A DNA stretch of 50,000 nucleotides from Symbiodinium natans. Its lineage: Eukaryota > Sar > Dinophyceae > Suessiales > Symbiodiniaceae. Under the pieces are notes generated by a model. That model was not told the DNA's origin and ran no database searches. It worked only from the letters and a program-made list of their open reading frames with translations. Where the stretch lies: positions 87,501 through 137,500 of the forward strand of contig CAJNDS010002559.1 in the NCBI GenBank assembly GCA_905221605.1, written 5' to 3'. The stretch's first letter is position 1. Each line of letters starts with the position of its first letter. Positions 31,864 through 43,506 of the stretch are shown one piece after another. The position numbers were made by a program, and so were the translations under genes.

Positions 31864-32674
31864 CTGCGAGGTAGCCTGGTCTTGGGGTTTAGGGTTTAGG
31901 GTTTAGGGTTTAGGGTTTAGGGTTTAGGGTTTAGGGTTTAGGGCTCAGGGTTTAGGGTTTAGGGTTTAGGAAAATCGGGTCGATACGGTTCAGGGTTTAG
32001 GGTGCAGAAGTGTGGATCCCACAACTACCCTTGACAGGTGCACATACGTGGCTCTAAGTTGTGGGCCCTGAGGCCCTAGAGAGTAGTTGGGAGGTGCTGG
32101 AAGGTAGTTGGGAGGTGCTGGAAGGAACGACAAGCCTCGATCCAGAAATGTTGCCTGCCGAGGCGCATACGTCGGACCAAAGAAACTCATTAAGTCCTTG
32201 GCTGGCGCGTGCCTACACTAGACCCAGGAGTAACCTAGGAATAAAGAGGGGGTTATAAGTTCTAAAAAAAAACTTAACCCTAACAAAAGTGAGAAAAACG
32301 CCTACTGTGGGTCCCATAAGCCCTGAGCCCTAAGCCCTATACTGAACCCTAGACTCTAAACACCCTTAGCCCTAGTACAGGAGCCGGAGCAACTGTCGAG
32401 CTGTAGATTCCAGTTGGCTTAGGGTTTAGGGTTTGGGGTTTAGGGTTTAGGGTTTAGGGTTTAGGGTTTGAATGCCGGAAGCCGGCATTCCCCGAAGGCT
32501 CAGAGTGTTGGTCTTTCATTGTCGGGGCTTACCCTAAACCAAACCCTAAAGCCTAAACCCTAAACCCTGAACCCTAAACCCTGAACCCTAAACCCTAAAC
32601 CCTAAACCCTAAACCCTAAACCCTAAACCCTAAACCCTAAACCCTAGCCCTAAACCCTAAACCCTAAACACAAC

Positions 32675-32776
32675 CGCTGCTCTGAACCACCACCGAGCAG
32701 CGCTGCTGCGGTATGTGAACACCGGCATGGACTCTCCGACATTCAAATTGACGAAGGAGGTATCTATGTACAGGTC
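32675..32776 (-). CDS. possible first coding exon of the kinase (presequence-like)
   Basis: An open segment of 34 codons follows the acceptor ctggaag|GAC and ends at GCG|gttgtg in phase 0. An in-frame ATG at 32,728 would start MPVFTYRSSAARWWFRAA. That stretch is rich in Arg, Ser, Ala and aromatic residues and has no acidic residue, as in mitochondrial targeting presequences. Linking it to the kinase is inference from position and a plausible presequence; no phase link to the 31,808 exon was shown. Its 5' edge is triplicated nearby (see findings). It could instead be an internal exon of another gene. Confidence 0.4.
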
Positions 32777-33901
32777 CTTCCAGGAGTGCTTCAGGGTTCA
32801 GGGTTTAGGGTAAACCCTGTTTGGGGTTTTGAGTTTGAAGTATCGATGTACAGGTCCTTCCAGGAGCGCGGGGAGTGTTTAGCAACTAGGGTTCAGGGTT
32901 CCAGGGTTTATAGTTTTTTTTTGGGGGGAGGGGGGCGGGGCATCTATGTACAGGTCCTTCCAGGAGTGTTGGGGTTCTTTAGCGGTAGGGTTCACGGTTC
33001 AGGGATTTGGGGTTGTGCAAGGGTTTGGGGTTTAGGGTTTAGGAAATAGGGCTAGGGTTTGGGGCGGGGCTGCTGTCAGCAAGTTCAAGCCAAAGCAGGA
33101 ACTCCCCCCCCCCCCCCCCCCTAAACACTAAACAGCTGCGTCGTTGCGAAAAACCCGAGAACATATGGGGGGTTTCCGAAATTAGGGGCATTCACAAGCA
33201 GCCTGAAGCGGCTACTCATTGTTACTTGTCGACAGGTCGCGGCCTCAGACACACATTGCAGCAAAATTATTGGGGTCCTTATGATGAGGGAATCCGTTTA
33301 GGGTTTAGGGTTTAGGGTTTAGGGTTTAGGGTTTAGGGTTTAGGGTTTAGGGTATTCTGCTATTTGGGGGTCCATACTAGGGGCCCCGGCCCTAAGTCAG
33401 GGTCGGCAAGTACGTGCACCATGGGACTTCTTGAGGGTGCAAGCTGAATCGCCTGGATTCCAACGTATTACAAGGAACTACTATTTGGTGGTTTGGGGTT
33501 TAGGGCTTAGGGATTCTTCTGTATTTGGGAGGCCCAAATCCAGATATGCAGAAAGGTTTCAGGGTACAGGGTTTAGGAAGCTCTCCAACAATACCCTCAT
33601 GCCTCAGCCCTTCACACCCTCAACCCGGGATATGGTAGCTGATCAAGAATACCTGTTCCCAAAATCACGCTATAGATTTTCCTTACCGTATCACCCCTTA
33701 GAAGCCCACATAGTTCCCTCACAACCCCCAAGAAGCCCTAAAGAGCCTAAAGACCCTAAACCCTAAACCATACCTTAACCCCAATCCCTGAACCCTGAAC
33801 CCTGAACCCTGAACCCTAAACAACCCTAACCCCTAAACCCTAAACCCTAAACCCTAAACCCTACACCCTACACCCTAAACCCTAAACCCTAAACCCTAAA
33901 C

Positions 33902-33959
33902 CCTAAGTCGGTCCGGCGCGCAGGGGCGCGTGTCTGGCAAGCATCGGTCAGACGTGGGG
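33902..33959 (-). CDS. possible exon PRLTDACQTRAPARRTDL
   Basis: From ctcggcag|CC to TTAGG|gtttag; the donor is the first unit of a telomere-motif array. GC-rich island of 60 bases between two arrays. Confidence 0.4.
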
Positions 33960-34527
33960 CTGCCGAGACTAAGGGCTAAGTACGGACTTTCATATTGGTT
34001 TGGGGTTTAGGGTTTAGGGTTTAGGGTTTGGGGTTTGGGGTTTGGGGTTTGGGGTTTGGGGTTTGGGGTTTGGGGTTTGGGGTTTGGGGTTTGGGGTTTG
34101 GGGCTGAAGGCTTAGGGCTTAGGGAAAAATGGATTCGGTGTTTGTTTGTTTTTTTTGTTTGGGGGGGCGGGGGGGTTGGGGCTTCGGGTTGCAGGAGTTA
34201 CTGGGCTAGTCCCTTTGGGTGGAGTTCGGATTCCTTGCGCTGCTGTGAATGGACCAGTCTTGAGCAATCTGTCGAACCAGGGTTCAGGGTTGAAACGAGA
34301 CCCGAAACCCTAAACCCTGAACCCTCATGGGACCTCTGTGCATGTCTGTGCTACTGCCTGAGAAGAGGATGGCGGCGAAGAGTGCTCTCGCTTTACCCCA
34401 GGGTTTAGGGCCAGTTTAGGGTTTAGGGTTCGGTTTAGGGTTTAGTGCTTTTGGGAACCCCGACGAGCTTAGAATAGAGTTGATCCAGAAGAATGGGATC
34501 TCCTAAGATCGCAGGCTTAAAACAAAG

Positions 34528-34628
34528 TAGCCCAGTAACCATATTATAATGAGGGCACCTTTCTTTGGGTTGGTTACTTTAGCTGGGAACCCATAACCAA
34601 AAAAAGGGTAAAGGGTACCACTGGGCTA
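34528..34628 (+). mobile_element. family C element
   Basis: Inverted termini tagcccagt...actgggcta, with aagggta/ttaccctt-like subterminal repeats. Copies: 26410-26510, here, 48464-48530 (shorter) and a 3' fragment at 37760-37803. More distant relatives with ttgtccagtaacc ends lie at 35665-35757 and 47834-47931, and a looser one at 45805-45920. Confidence 0.75.
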
Positions 34629-34852
34629 CCAAGAATATAAGAGAAAATGTAAAATGCCCCAAGAGCCTACCTAGGCCCTAAAGCTCAGAGAGCGTTTTGG
34701 ACATCTAAGATCAGCAAGATCAGACGGCTCTAAAAAAGTTGGCCAGTCGAGAAGTGCTTTGCTTCGCTGGCGGAGGGGTGCATGGGAAAGGCTATTTTGG
34801 GGGGCTTTAATGGGGGAATCTTTAGCAAGACCAAAAGCTAGCTACTCGGCAG

Positions 34853-35297
34853 CTACGTTCTTTTTTCCATAGGGCGTGGAGATGCCTTTTTCTTCAACTT
34901 AGCTCGCATATGGAGGCGCTTGATGACCCAGGCCGGCGTGAGCCGCCTGACTTCGTCCGTCCAGCCTGTAGTCCAAAGGGATAGGTGACGTTGCGAAGCC
35001 GTCCAGCAGGCTTCGTCAGCGAGGAGGGCTCCTCCAACTAACTCCCTGCCGCTGTTGCCCTTGTCGCCATCGCGGACGACGAATTTGCCCACGGGTTTGC
35101 AGACCCAATCTCATGTTGGCTCCCATCCATCTTGTGCACTGCTCGGCAGCTGAGACGTGGCGGGTCACGTCATGCTTAAAGCTTATGAAGCTTTCCCAGG
35201 CAAGGGCGTGTCCGTCGCCACCCTGCCGCTCGCCGCGGCTAGCCGGCGGGCCTTGATCAAACGGGAGCTCAGCAGGAACCACGGGCGGCATCCACAA
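34853..35297 (-). CDS. long uninterrupted coding-like segment, possibly frameshifted
   Basis: Two overlapping frames, 35016-35297 (93 codons from an ATG) and 34853-35092 (79 codons from an ATG, ending TAG), together cover 445 bases without splice structure. The second contains WTDEVRRLTPAWVIKRLHMR followed by a Lys-rich tail. The region is free of telomere repeats and GC-rich, unlike everything around it. It could be a retrogene or retroelement fragment broken by a frameshift, or one long exon. No conserved domain was recognised. Confidence 0.4.
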
Positions 35298-36000
35298 ACA
35301 AACAGTACCTTTAGACTAGATTACGCCAGCTAGATACCCAACAATTACATCCTTTCGGGGCTGTTGTTAAGCTGCGTAGTAGGTGCTTGTGGCTTAAGCT
35401 CAGAATTAGCAATCCTGAGCAGGGGGGGGGAACCTTCTTTTCGAACTCGGGTGTGCTACTATGGAAGAGCCGACACTATGGAAGGACCGACATACTTCCC
35501 GTTGATTTCCGCCAGGGTGCAACCTCGAACACGGCTATACCTCAAGCAAAGCTGATCGGACTGTGAATCACACGGGCTGAATAAGTAGAAACCTGCGACG
35601 CGACTTGACAGCCGAAACACCTAGCCGTTGCTGCGCGAGGGGCTCAAGGACGCAACTAAGACTTAGTTGTCCAGTAACCTGGGGGGGAGGGGGGGTTCAA
35701 GTTACCCTTTGGGATTAACTACCCTAAAAAGGGTAAAGGCTACCTACTCTGCTACTAGGAAGACCACAGACGGTATTTACGCATGAGGCATCAAGTTGGA
35801 CTCGTCGGACTTGACTACGCAAGAGGCCCGTGAAGTGAAGAAGAATGAGGCATCAGGAACGGAACGAGCGAGGTGCGAGACACTTGTGCTACGGCTCAAT
35901 GGCGTGGGGAAGTTTCGGGTCGTGATGGCACATGCAAGAAAGAAAAAAGATTTCCCAAATTTCGAAGCCCCTCAACCTTACATCCTATAAACCCCGAGTT
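35298..36000. other. telomere-repeat-free spacer
   Basis: Continues the repeat-free stretch that begins at 34,650. Apart from a diverged family C element (35665-35757) nothing is recognised; a plus frame at 35,364-35,555 is probably chance. Confidence 0.45.
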
Positions 36001-36542
36001 CAAAGTTCAGGGTTTGGGGGTTTGGAGAGTCGGAATTTAGGGTTCACAAGTGATGACCCGAAACGCTAAACCATAAACCCTTAACCCTAAACCCTGAGAT
36101 CCCAAATGCCTTTACTCCATTTGGATGCTAGGTGCTGCCTGCAACGGCCACGTTGAGGGAGTTCCTGAGCTGCCCGCTACTTCATCCTTTCCCAAACCCC
36201 CTGCAGAATATATATATATATATGTGTGTGTGTGTGTCATATTGACATTGAATTTTAACGTGAAATTTACATTCATGTGCATGCACATAAACATATATAT
36301 GTGTGAAAAGATACATATATATATATATAGACAACATGATATTTACAGATGTATTCCTATCGACGCTGATAGATGTACTTCTCAATATTGATAAATCCTA
36401 CACTCAAAGCCCTAAACCCTTAACCCTAGACACCCACGCACACACAGAGGAGGCTCTGCACCAGAAGGGCTCAGGGTTTAGGGTTTAGGTTTTTGGGTTC
36501 AGGGTTTAGGGTTTGAGGGCTTTAGGGTTTAGGGATTTAGAC

Positions 36543-36796
36543 CTTTGCTCTCCAGTGATAGGGGGCTGGGCGGCAGTTTAAACTGTAAGGCGGGCATTGC
36601 AGCTCATGTGCGGGGAAGTCGAGGCCCAAACCCTAAACCCTAAACCCTAAACCCTAAACCCTAAACCCTAAACAACCCGAAAACCCTAAAACCCGAAGTC
36701 CCTAAACCGTAAACCCTAAACCCCAAACCCTCCCACGAACAGAGGGCCAGGCTTGATTCCCACGGTGGTGATGCACACATGCTGGTCACAGCACTC
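36543..36796 (-). CDS. two exons of an unidentified gene
   Basis: Exon 36729-36796 encodes ECCDQHVCITTVGIKPGPLF then VG, with almost all codons ending in G or C; acceptor cgcaag|GAG, donor GGAGG|gtttgg. Exon 36543-36582, after a good pyrimidine-rich acceptor (cccgccttacag) and before AAAG|gtctaa, continues in phase as LNCRPAPYHWRAK. Cys-rich; no family assigned. Confidence 0.55.
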
Positions 36797-37900
36797 CTTG
36801 CGGTTTAGGGTTCAGGGTTCAGGGTTTAGGGTTTAGGGTTTAGGGTTTAGGGTTTAGGGTTTGGGGTTTAGGGTTCAGGCTCTAGGGTTCAAGTACCCTG
36901 TGCGGTATCCTATATATACGCCTCCCCCCCCCCCCCCCCCCCCCCGATTTAAGTAGGGGGTGCGTCAGAGACTATACAGGCTAAAGTTTAGAAGTTGGGT
37001 TTAAAGGGTTAGCTTAGGGTTCGTGATTCAGAGTGCAGGGGATTGCTGGTTTAGGGCAAACTTTTGGGTTTAGGGTTTGGGGTTTATAGGGCTTCCAGCT
37101 CGCAACCCGAAGATAGGGTTGAGAGGTTCAGAGAAGCATCCAAAGCATCGACGGACACGCCGTACTTCTCGTTGCCTACAATCCTCAGCGCCGCATGCAC
37201 CCTCAACTGGAAACCCTAACAAGTGTACGCACACACCTCACGTGCAGGCGATTAAATCCTATAAGCCCCATAAACCCTATCAACCCTATCAACCCCATAA
37301 ACCCTTCCTAAACTCCCCATGAACCATACAAACCCTAGAAACCCCGAAGACGCTAGAAACACAAACCCACCCAAAGCACTGAAAGGTTATGCTAGACGAG
37401 GTTGGAGTTTCGGGTTAGGGTTTAGGGCTTAGGGGTCCCCCTGACATCCACTCTTAGAGCTCCGAACGATGTAGACCATCAAATCAGATCTAGTTCGCAA
37501 TGTAGCGAAACCCCCGAACTATGGAACCCATAACCTTCAACCCCAAAATGTATATACGCCCTGAACCTTCAAAACCTAAACCCTGAAAGCCCTCTGAACC
37601 CTGTGGCCTATCTAACACCCTGCAGCATATAAGGCCTGAACCCCGCAAGCCCCAAACCCCAAACAAACTCTCAACCCTAAACCGCAAACACACTCTACAG
37701 CCTGGACCCCAAACAAACTCTCAGGCCCAAGCCCTAAAACCCCCACAACATAAGACTAAGCAACCATATTACAAAAAGAGGGTGAAGGGTACCACTGGGC
37801 TCCCAAGAAGACCGCTTTGGAACCCTATAAAACCCTAGCCCTAAACCCTAAACCCTAAACCCTAAACCCTAAACCCTGAACCCTAAACCCTAAACCGCTC

Positions 37901-38006
37901 CTGTAAGTCTGAGGGACAGTGCTAGGGGCCGGGATGGTAGCTGCATCGTCTGCAGGGGCCGCGCCCCCGACGTGGTCTCCAGGGCCCAGACACAGAAGCC
38001 GGAGGC
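37901..38006 (-). CDS. exon of an unidentified gene with a GA donor
   Basis: Thirty-five codons, ASGFCVWALETTSGARPLQT and 15 more, nearly all with G/C third positions. Acceptor tctcaag|G. There is no GT near the 3' end; the fitting donor is ACAG|gagcgg (GA). Upstream candidate exon 38508-38545 (MRYPGSRRGQTL, acceptor ctctgccaaag|, donor TTGAG|gttttg) may belong to it. Confidence 0.55.
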
Positions 38007-38284
38007 CTTGAGATCGGGGTTTAGGGTTTAGGGTTTCTAGGATTTATAGGGTTTATAGGGTTTGTAGGGTTTATAGGGTTTATAGGGTTTAGGGCTATTG
38101 TGAATTTATGCTTCTTCGAGTTTGTGAATGAGCTTGCTTGTTGTTTAACCTTCATATTTATAGCCTTGCAAAATACTCATGTTCCTGCTGCTTTTGTGGC
38201 GGGGCAAAGTTTAGGGTTTAGAAGGCGTGAGGTTGACTAACGCTGCACGCGAAGCCCCTAAAGCCAAAACTAAACCCTAAACCC

Positions 38285-38408
38285 TACAGGGTGGGGCCCC
38301 CTTACTATACTAACTGTAGTTCAGGGACTTATAACCTAACTTAGGGTCCTTATAACCCAATTTAGGGCCCTTAAAACTCTACTTATAACTAGGGGGCCCC
38401 ACCCTGTA
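38285..38408 (+). mobile_element. family B MITE copy
   Basis: Third copy; starts in ccctaCAGGG, so the TA target lies within a telomere-like unit. Confidence 0.85.
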
Positions 38409-38585
38409 AAACCTAAGCCCTAAGCCCTAAGCCCCAAACCTTATAAGCCCCCAACCCTAAAACCCTAACCCTAAAACCCTAAACCCTAAAACCCTAAACC
38501 CCAAAACCTCAAGGTCTGCCCGCGCCTGGAGCCGGGATACCGCATCTTTGGCAGAGACAGCAGAGCTGGCGGGTACCTGCTAGGG

Positions 38586-41500
38586 GGCTTGGCTTAGGGA
38601 TTAGGGGATTAGGGTTTCTAAGTTTCTAGGGTTTAGGGTTTAGGTTTCAGGGTTTAGGGATTGGGGATTAGGGTTTCTAGGATTTAGGGTTTAGGGTTTT
38701 TTTGGGGGGTGGGGGCGGGCCGGGGGGGGAGGGAGGGGGTGGGGAGGGGACCCGGGGGGGGGGGGGGGGGGACTCTAACCAAATTACAACTGTGCTTATA
38801 AGCCCGCCCTTAACCCAAACCTCAAACCCTAAACCCTTAACCCAAGGATTCCAGGGTTACGGTTGGGGTTTGAGGTGAACACAGATCATCCCCAAACCCA
38901 GAAGCCTAAACACTCCTTCCTATAGCCCCACAGCCCCTGTGTGCATGGTGAACCAGGGTTTAGGGTTTAGGGTTTAGGGTTGAGACCTTAGGACTCAAGG
39001 GTTAAAGGGCTTGGGTCTATAAGGGTGCTGAAGGGTATACGGTTGCAAGGTAGAGGGGTCAAACAAAACCCGAAACGTCCAGGAACTTCAGCCAGCAGCC
39101 CCCTCTGAGGTACGTACACCCTAAACCCTAAACCCTAAACCCTAAACCCTAAACCCTTTCAAATGCTGCATCCTTGGAGCCCTTAGGTGAAATACAAGCC
39201 CTAGAGCCTCAAACTGCTAATAGTCTAAATTTTCTAATCACACTAAACCCTAAACCCTAAACCCTAAACCCTAAACCCTGAAGCTGGTAAACCCTGCATA
39301 AACTCTCACCACGTGAAGTAGGGTTTATCTTCCTTGTATCCCCAAAAGGACAGGACACCCAATACATACACTCCACCAAAAACAAGAAGGAAGCTTACAT
39401 ACTCCCACCAAGAACAGTAATATGAACCGTGCTTCATGGGAGAGGGGCGCCTGGGCCGCTGCAGCGCGGGCCCTACGCAGGATAGAATACCTGGACGGCT
39501 CCATGTCACTCAGCGACTACCTAAACCTGCAAGGACTCTTACGTTAAGGTTGTTGGGCCCAAAGGCCTTATCATGCCAGGTTTTTCGGGTCTTGGATCCT
39601 AAGGGCTAGGGTTTGGCGTTTGTTTTTGGGGCATATGAAGTTTAGGAGTTTTTTGGGTTGGGATTTAAGGCTGAGGAGTAGGACTTGAAAGGATTTCGGA
39701 GCAATCGGGCTAAGCACTACACCCTGCTTGGAGGTTACAAGTAGAAGTTCTAACTGGGTACGTGTAACCCTTACAACTTCCCATACCCTAAACCCAAAAC
39801 CCTAAACTTTAAACCCAAAACCCTAACCCTAAACCCGTAGCCCAGATCTGCGGTGCTGGGGAGCATTGGGGGCGCTGGGGTGATGCCGCAGAACACCACC
39901 TCGGACACACCGGTCATGGCGCACGTCTCCAGCAAGGACGTTACATTCCTGAGCGCTGACAAGGCTCAGTGCTGTTATAGGGGGGAAGGGGGTGTATTGT
40001 TTTCGGGTTTTGTTTAGGGTAGCAACGTAGTGAGCTCTAGGGGCTGGTGAGGGTTTTAGGGTTCGGTTGTTGGGGTGTGGAATTGTGATGTAGGGCTTGT
40101 GGCCTTTTGGATGTTTTTTGGGGCCAGCAGTTTGCGGGGCCTAGGATACCCTAAACCCTACGGGCTTGCGGGCTTAGGACTCAGGGTCTAGAGAAACAGC
40201 ATGGCCGCTTCAGGCCACGGACTCGATACAGATTAGGGTTCGGGGTTTAGGGTTTAGGGTTTGGCACGCCAACCCCAGAGGGTTGAGGGTTTCGGGTTTT
40301 GGGCAAAACTCTTTCAACCTTAAACCTTAAACTGTAGATTTAGGGTCCCTTTTCGAGTAGGGAGAAATTCCCTGAAGCATGGCTCTGCGAGCTGGCAGTT
40401 CTTATGTATTCTCTAAGCTAGGGTCCTTTTCGGGCTGGTGGTTTCCGCTTTGGGGCTTAGCGTCTTGAGAAGAACTTCTGACGGCATGCCCTGACGTGTG
40501 CCCGGGAGATCGGAGTAGTGCTTCAACGCCATCGTGCAGAAACGAACGCGGCCAGGCGAGTCACGCGAGGGTTCCGCCACACTGGCAGTATAGCAGACTT
40601 CCAGCATGGGCTACTTCTACCTAGAACCCCTTAAAGTGGCCCTTCAAAGGGTTGATTGTGGGGATGTAGGGCCTAAACCCTAAACCCTAAACCCTAAACC
40701 CTAAACCCTAAACCCTAATAGCCCATCCTGGTTCACTGGCAAAAAGGCGGTGGTGGCACGCTCGCAGTCATGCCAGATTTTGCCCGGGCGTGCTCATGGT
40801 CTGTAGAATCTTTTTGCACTTCGCGACACGCATCAAACTAGTTTGCAGGATCCCGAGCTGACGATATGCGTTATACATCATACACTTATTCTTTGATATG
40901 GTAGAATTAATATAGTCTTCAGTATACTAAATCCATCCAACCCCCACGAAGCCTTGTCAGACCTTACCCTGAACCCTAAATCCTGAACCCGACGCCCTGA
41001 ACCGAAACCGCGGCATTCCGGAAATCATGGGGTTTGGGGACCCTTCTTTAAGGATCCTCTCAGGGAATATAAGGGCCATAAAAGGAGTATATTAAGGGAA
41101 CCCCTTAGGGGTACAACGAGTTCATGAAAGCCGATGTACCAGACCCTAGAACATAAAACCTAAACCCTAAACCCTAAACCCTAAGGCTCCCTAAGCTTCC
41201 CGAAGGTTCCCTGGGTATCTACCCCCACCCCCTCCCTTAAGAACTCAACCCTAAAGCCTAAACCCTAAACCCGAAACCCTAAACCCTCATGAGGGAAATT
41301 CCCGAAGGTTCCCTGGGTATCTACCCCCACCCCCTCCCTTAAGAACTCAACCCTGAACCCTAAACCCTAAACCGTAAACCCTAAACCCTAAACCCGAAAC
41401 CCTAAACCCTAAACCCTAAACCCTAAACCCTAAACCCTCATGAGGGAAATGAAAGCAAGGAGCCTGGGATGCCCCCTAAACCTTCAACCCTCAACTGCCC

Positions 41501-42000
41501 TAAGCCCTACAGAAAAGCACAGTAACCCTAAACCCGAAACCCGAAACCCTAAACCCTAAACCCTAAACCCTAAGCCCTAAACCCTAAACCTTAAACCCTA
41601 AACCCTAAACCCGACTTAAACCCTAAACCACATTTCAACCCTGATCCCTAAACCCTGAACCCTCGACCCTAAACCCAGCCCAGCAGGCAAGACAAACGAC
41701 AAACCTGACACAATCCTAAACTCAAGCCCGTTTAGGGTTTAGGGTTTAGGGTTTAGGGTGTAGGGTTTAGGGTTTAGGGTTTAGGTTTCAGCGCAACTCG
41801 CTTTTGCTCCGAGGTTCAAATCTTAGGGTTTGGCTAAACCCTAACCGCCAGCCCTAAGGCCACAAGCCCAAACCCCAAGCCCCAAGCCCCAAGCCCTAAG
41901 CCCCAAGTAAGCCATAAGCCCTAAGCCCTAAACCCTAAAAACTCTAAAAACTCTAAAAACCCTAAAAACCCTAAAAACCCTAAACCCTAAGGCCAAACCT
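38586..42000. other. repeat-rich, no supported gene
   Basis: Telomere-motif blocks in both orientations, a G-rich run (38,700-38,772), family E fragments and degenerate CCCTAAG/CCCTAAAA variants (41,880-41,985). Minus frames near 39,310-39,510, 39,840-39,960 and 40,420-40,600 look mildly coding but lack convincing splice sites. Confidence 0.5.
41196..41447 (+). repeat. tandem duplication of a 100-bp unit containing telomere motif
   Basis: The block cccgaaggttccctgggtat...cttaagaactcaaccct, then CCCTAAA units, then tcatgagggaaat, occurs twice head to tail. The second copy has more heptamers. Confidence 0.75.
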
Positions 42001-42040
42001 CTGTAACACTTGGCAGCTCATGTGGCTGAGTTGAGCGCAC

Positions 42041-42091
42041 GCAGTCCAACACCAGCGCGAGGGGCAGTGGCTCTTCCACGAGGCTCTTCCT
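42041..42091 (-). CDS. exon RKSLVEEPLPLALVLDC
   Basis: Seventeen codons, 15 with G/C third base, from gaaacag|AGG to TGC|gtgcgc. It lies 3' of the stop at 42,418, so it belongs to a different gene from the 42,418-42,510 exon. Confidence 0.5.
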
Positions 42092-42417
42092 CTGTTTCGG
42101 AGTAGACCCTGGAATTACAAAAAAAACCTAAACCCTAAACCCTAAACCCTAAACCCTAAACCCTAAACCCTGTATAAGTAGCTATATTAGGAGCCCAGAA
42201 AAAGAAAGTCTTCAAGTACTATACTCCAAAACCCAGCGTCTGCACGGAGGCCACCTCCTGATCCCAGGACTCGCCCTCCTGCTGCGAAGTATGGGAGTTT
42301 TGGGAGTTTGGGGGGTTTGGGGTTTAGGGTACCCTAAACCCTAAACCCTAAACCTTAAACCCTAAACCCTAAACCCTAAACCCTAAACAACCCGTACATT
42401 ACTTCATGCTGGGCATC

Positions 42418-42510
42418 CTAGGCGGTGGCCTTGCGCGCGCTCTTCACCAGGCCGACAACACCGGCTGCTACCGATTTGGCCCGGCCAGGGCGGTTCGCCA
42501 CCTTGAGCGC
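42418..42510 (-). CDS. C-terminal exon of an unidentified gene
   Basis: From accctacaag|GCG, 30 residues and TAG: ALKVANRPGRAKSVAAGVVG then LVKSARKATA. Ala/Lys-rich and basic, with very high G/C third positions. The acceptor follows directly on telomere-like repeat. Confidence 0.6.
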   Translation of the reverse strand, partial: ALKVANRPGRAKSVAAGVVGLVKSARKATA

Positions 42511-43409
42511 CTTGTAGGGTTTAGGGTTTAGGGTTTAGGGTTTAGGGTTTAGGGTTAGGGTTTAGGGTTTAGGGTTTAGGGTTTAGGGTTTAGGGTTCAG
42601 GGTTCAGGGTTTAGGGTCTAGGGTTTCGGGTTTTGCGGTTCATTAGGGTTCACAGCAAGGATTAAGGTTTTTATGCTTCATAGGGCTCACAGGGCTGAAC
42701 TATAGGGTGGTGGCACGTGATAATCAGAACACTGGCCGAATTCATGGTGTCTTTCCCATTTTGCAAGGGTACATAGGCTAGTTTAGGCCGTCCATGAATT
42801 CCTACACTCTGAACCTTACACCCTAAACCGTAAACCCTAAACTCTAATCCCTAAATTCTGAACCTTACACCCGAAACCCCATTCACAGATGGCTATCATG
42901 TATAGAAGGCTGATGAGGTTTAGTGGTCTGGGGCAGTTTAGGGTTTCAAGCTGGTGCAGCGGGCATCTATTTCCTTGTTTCAATATATACATAATCTCGC
43001 TCTATATATATATATATGTATGTATGTATAAATATATATATATATATATATTAGATAGGCTTTAGGGTTCTGGGTTTAGGGTTATATTATATTAAATAGG
43101 AACAGCTCGGAGAACCCTTTCTTTGAGTACACCAAACCTGTTTAGAAAGCTCAGAGTTCTTGAGGAGTTATGGCATAGCCCAAGAGCTCGACCTTCGGTT
43201 CCGGGGGACAAGCCCGAAGACGCAGACTTTCGGGTGGACAACCCGAAGCTAAAACATATAGGAAACTACAACGGGCTCAGTTGGGCTTAGGGCTTCAGCT
43301 TAGGGATCTAAGAGTGCTCATAGAACCTTATCCGCCCCTGCCCCCTAAACCCTAAACCCTAGACCCTAGACCCTAAACCCTAAACCCTAAACTCCCCGGC
43401 CCCTGCAGC

Positions 43410-43506
43410 CTTTGCGCTGCTCGGGCAGATGAAGGACCGGCAGCAGCGGATAGCAGGATAGAGGAGCGGGTCATGGGGGGGACGGTCCAGCTGCTCAAAG
43501 TCGATC
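43410..43506 (-). CDS. exon IDFEQLDRPPHDPLLYPAIR
   Basis: Thirty-two codons after ccccag|G, ending SSAK before a GC donor (AAAG|gctgca). It ends in phase 0 and could join the 42,418-42,510 C-terminal exon. Its acceptor plus the first exon bases are duplicated 103 bases upstream on the other side of a telomere array (see findings). Confidence 0.55.
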
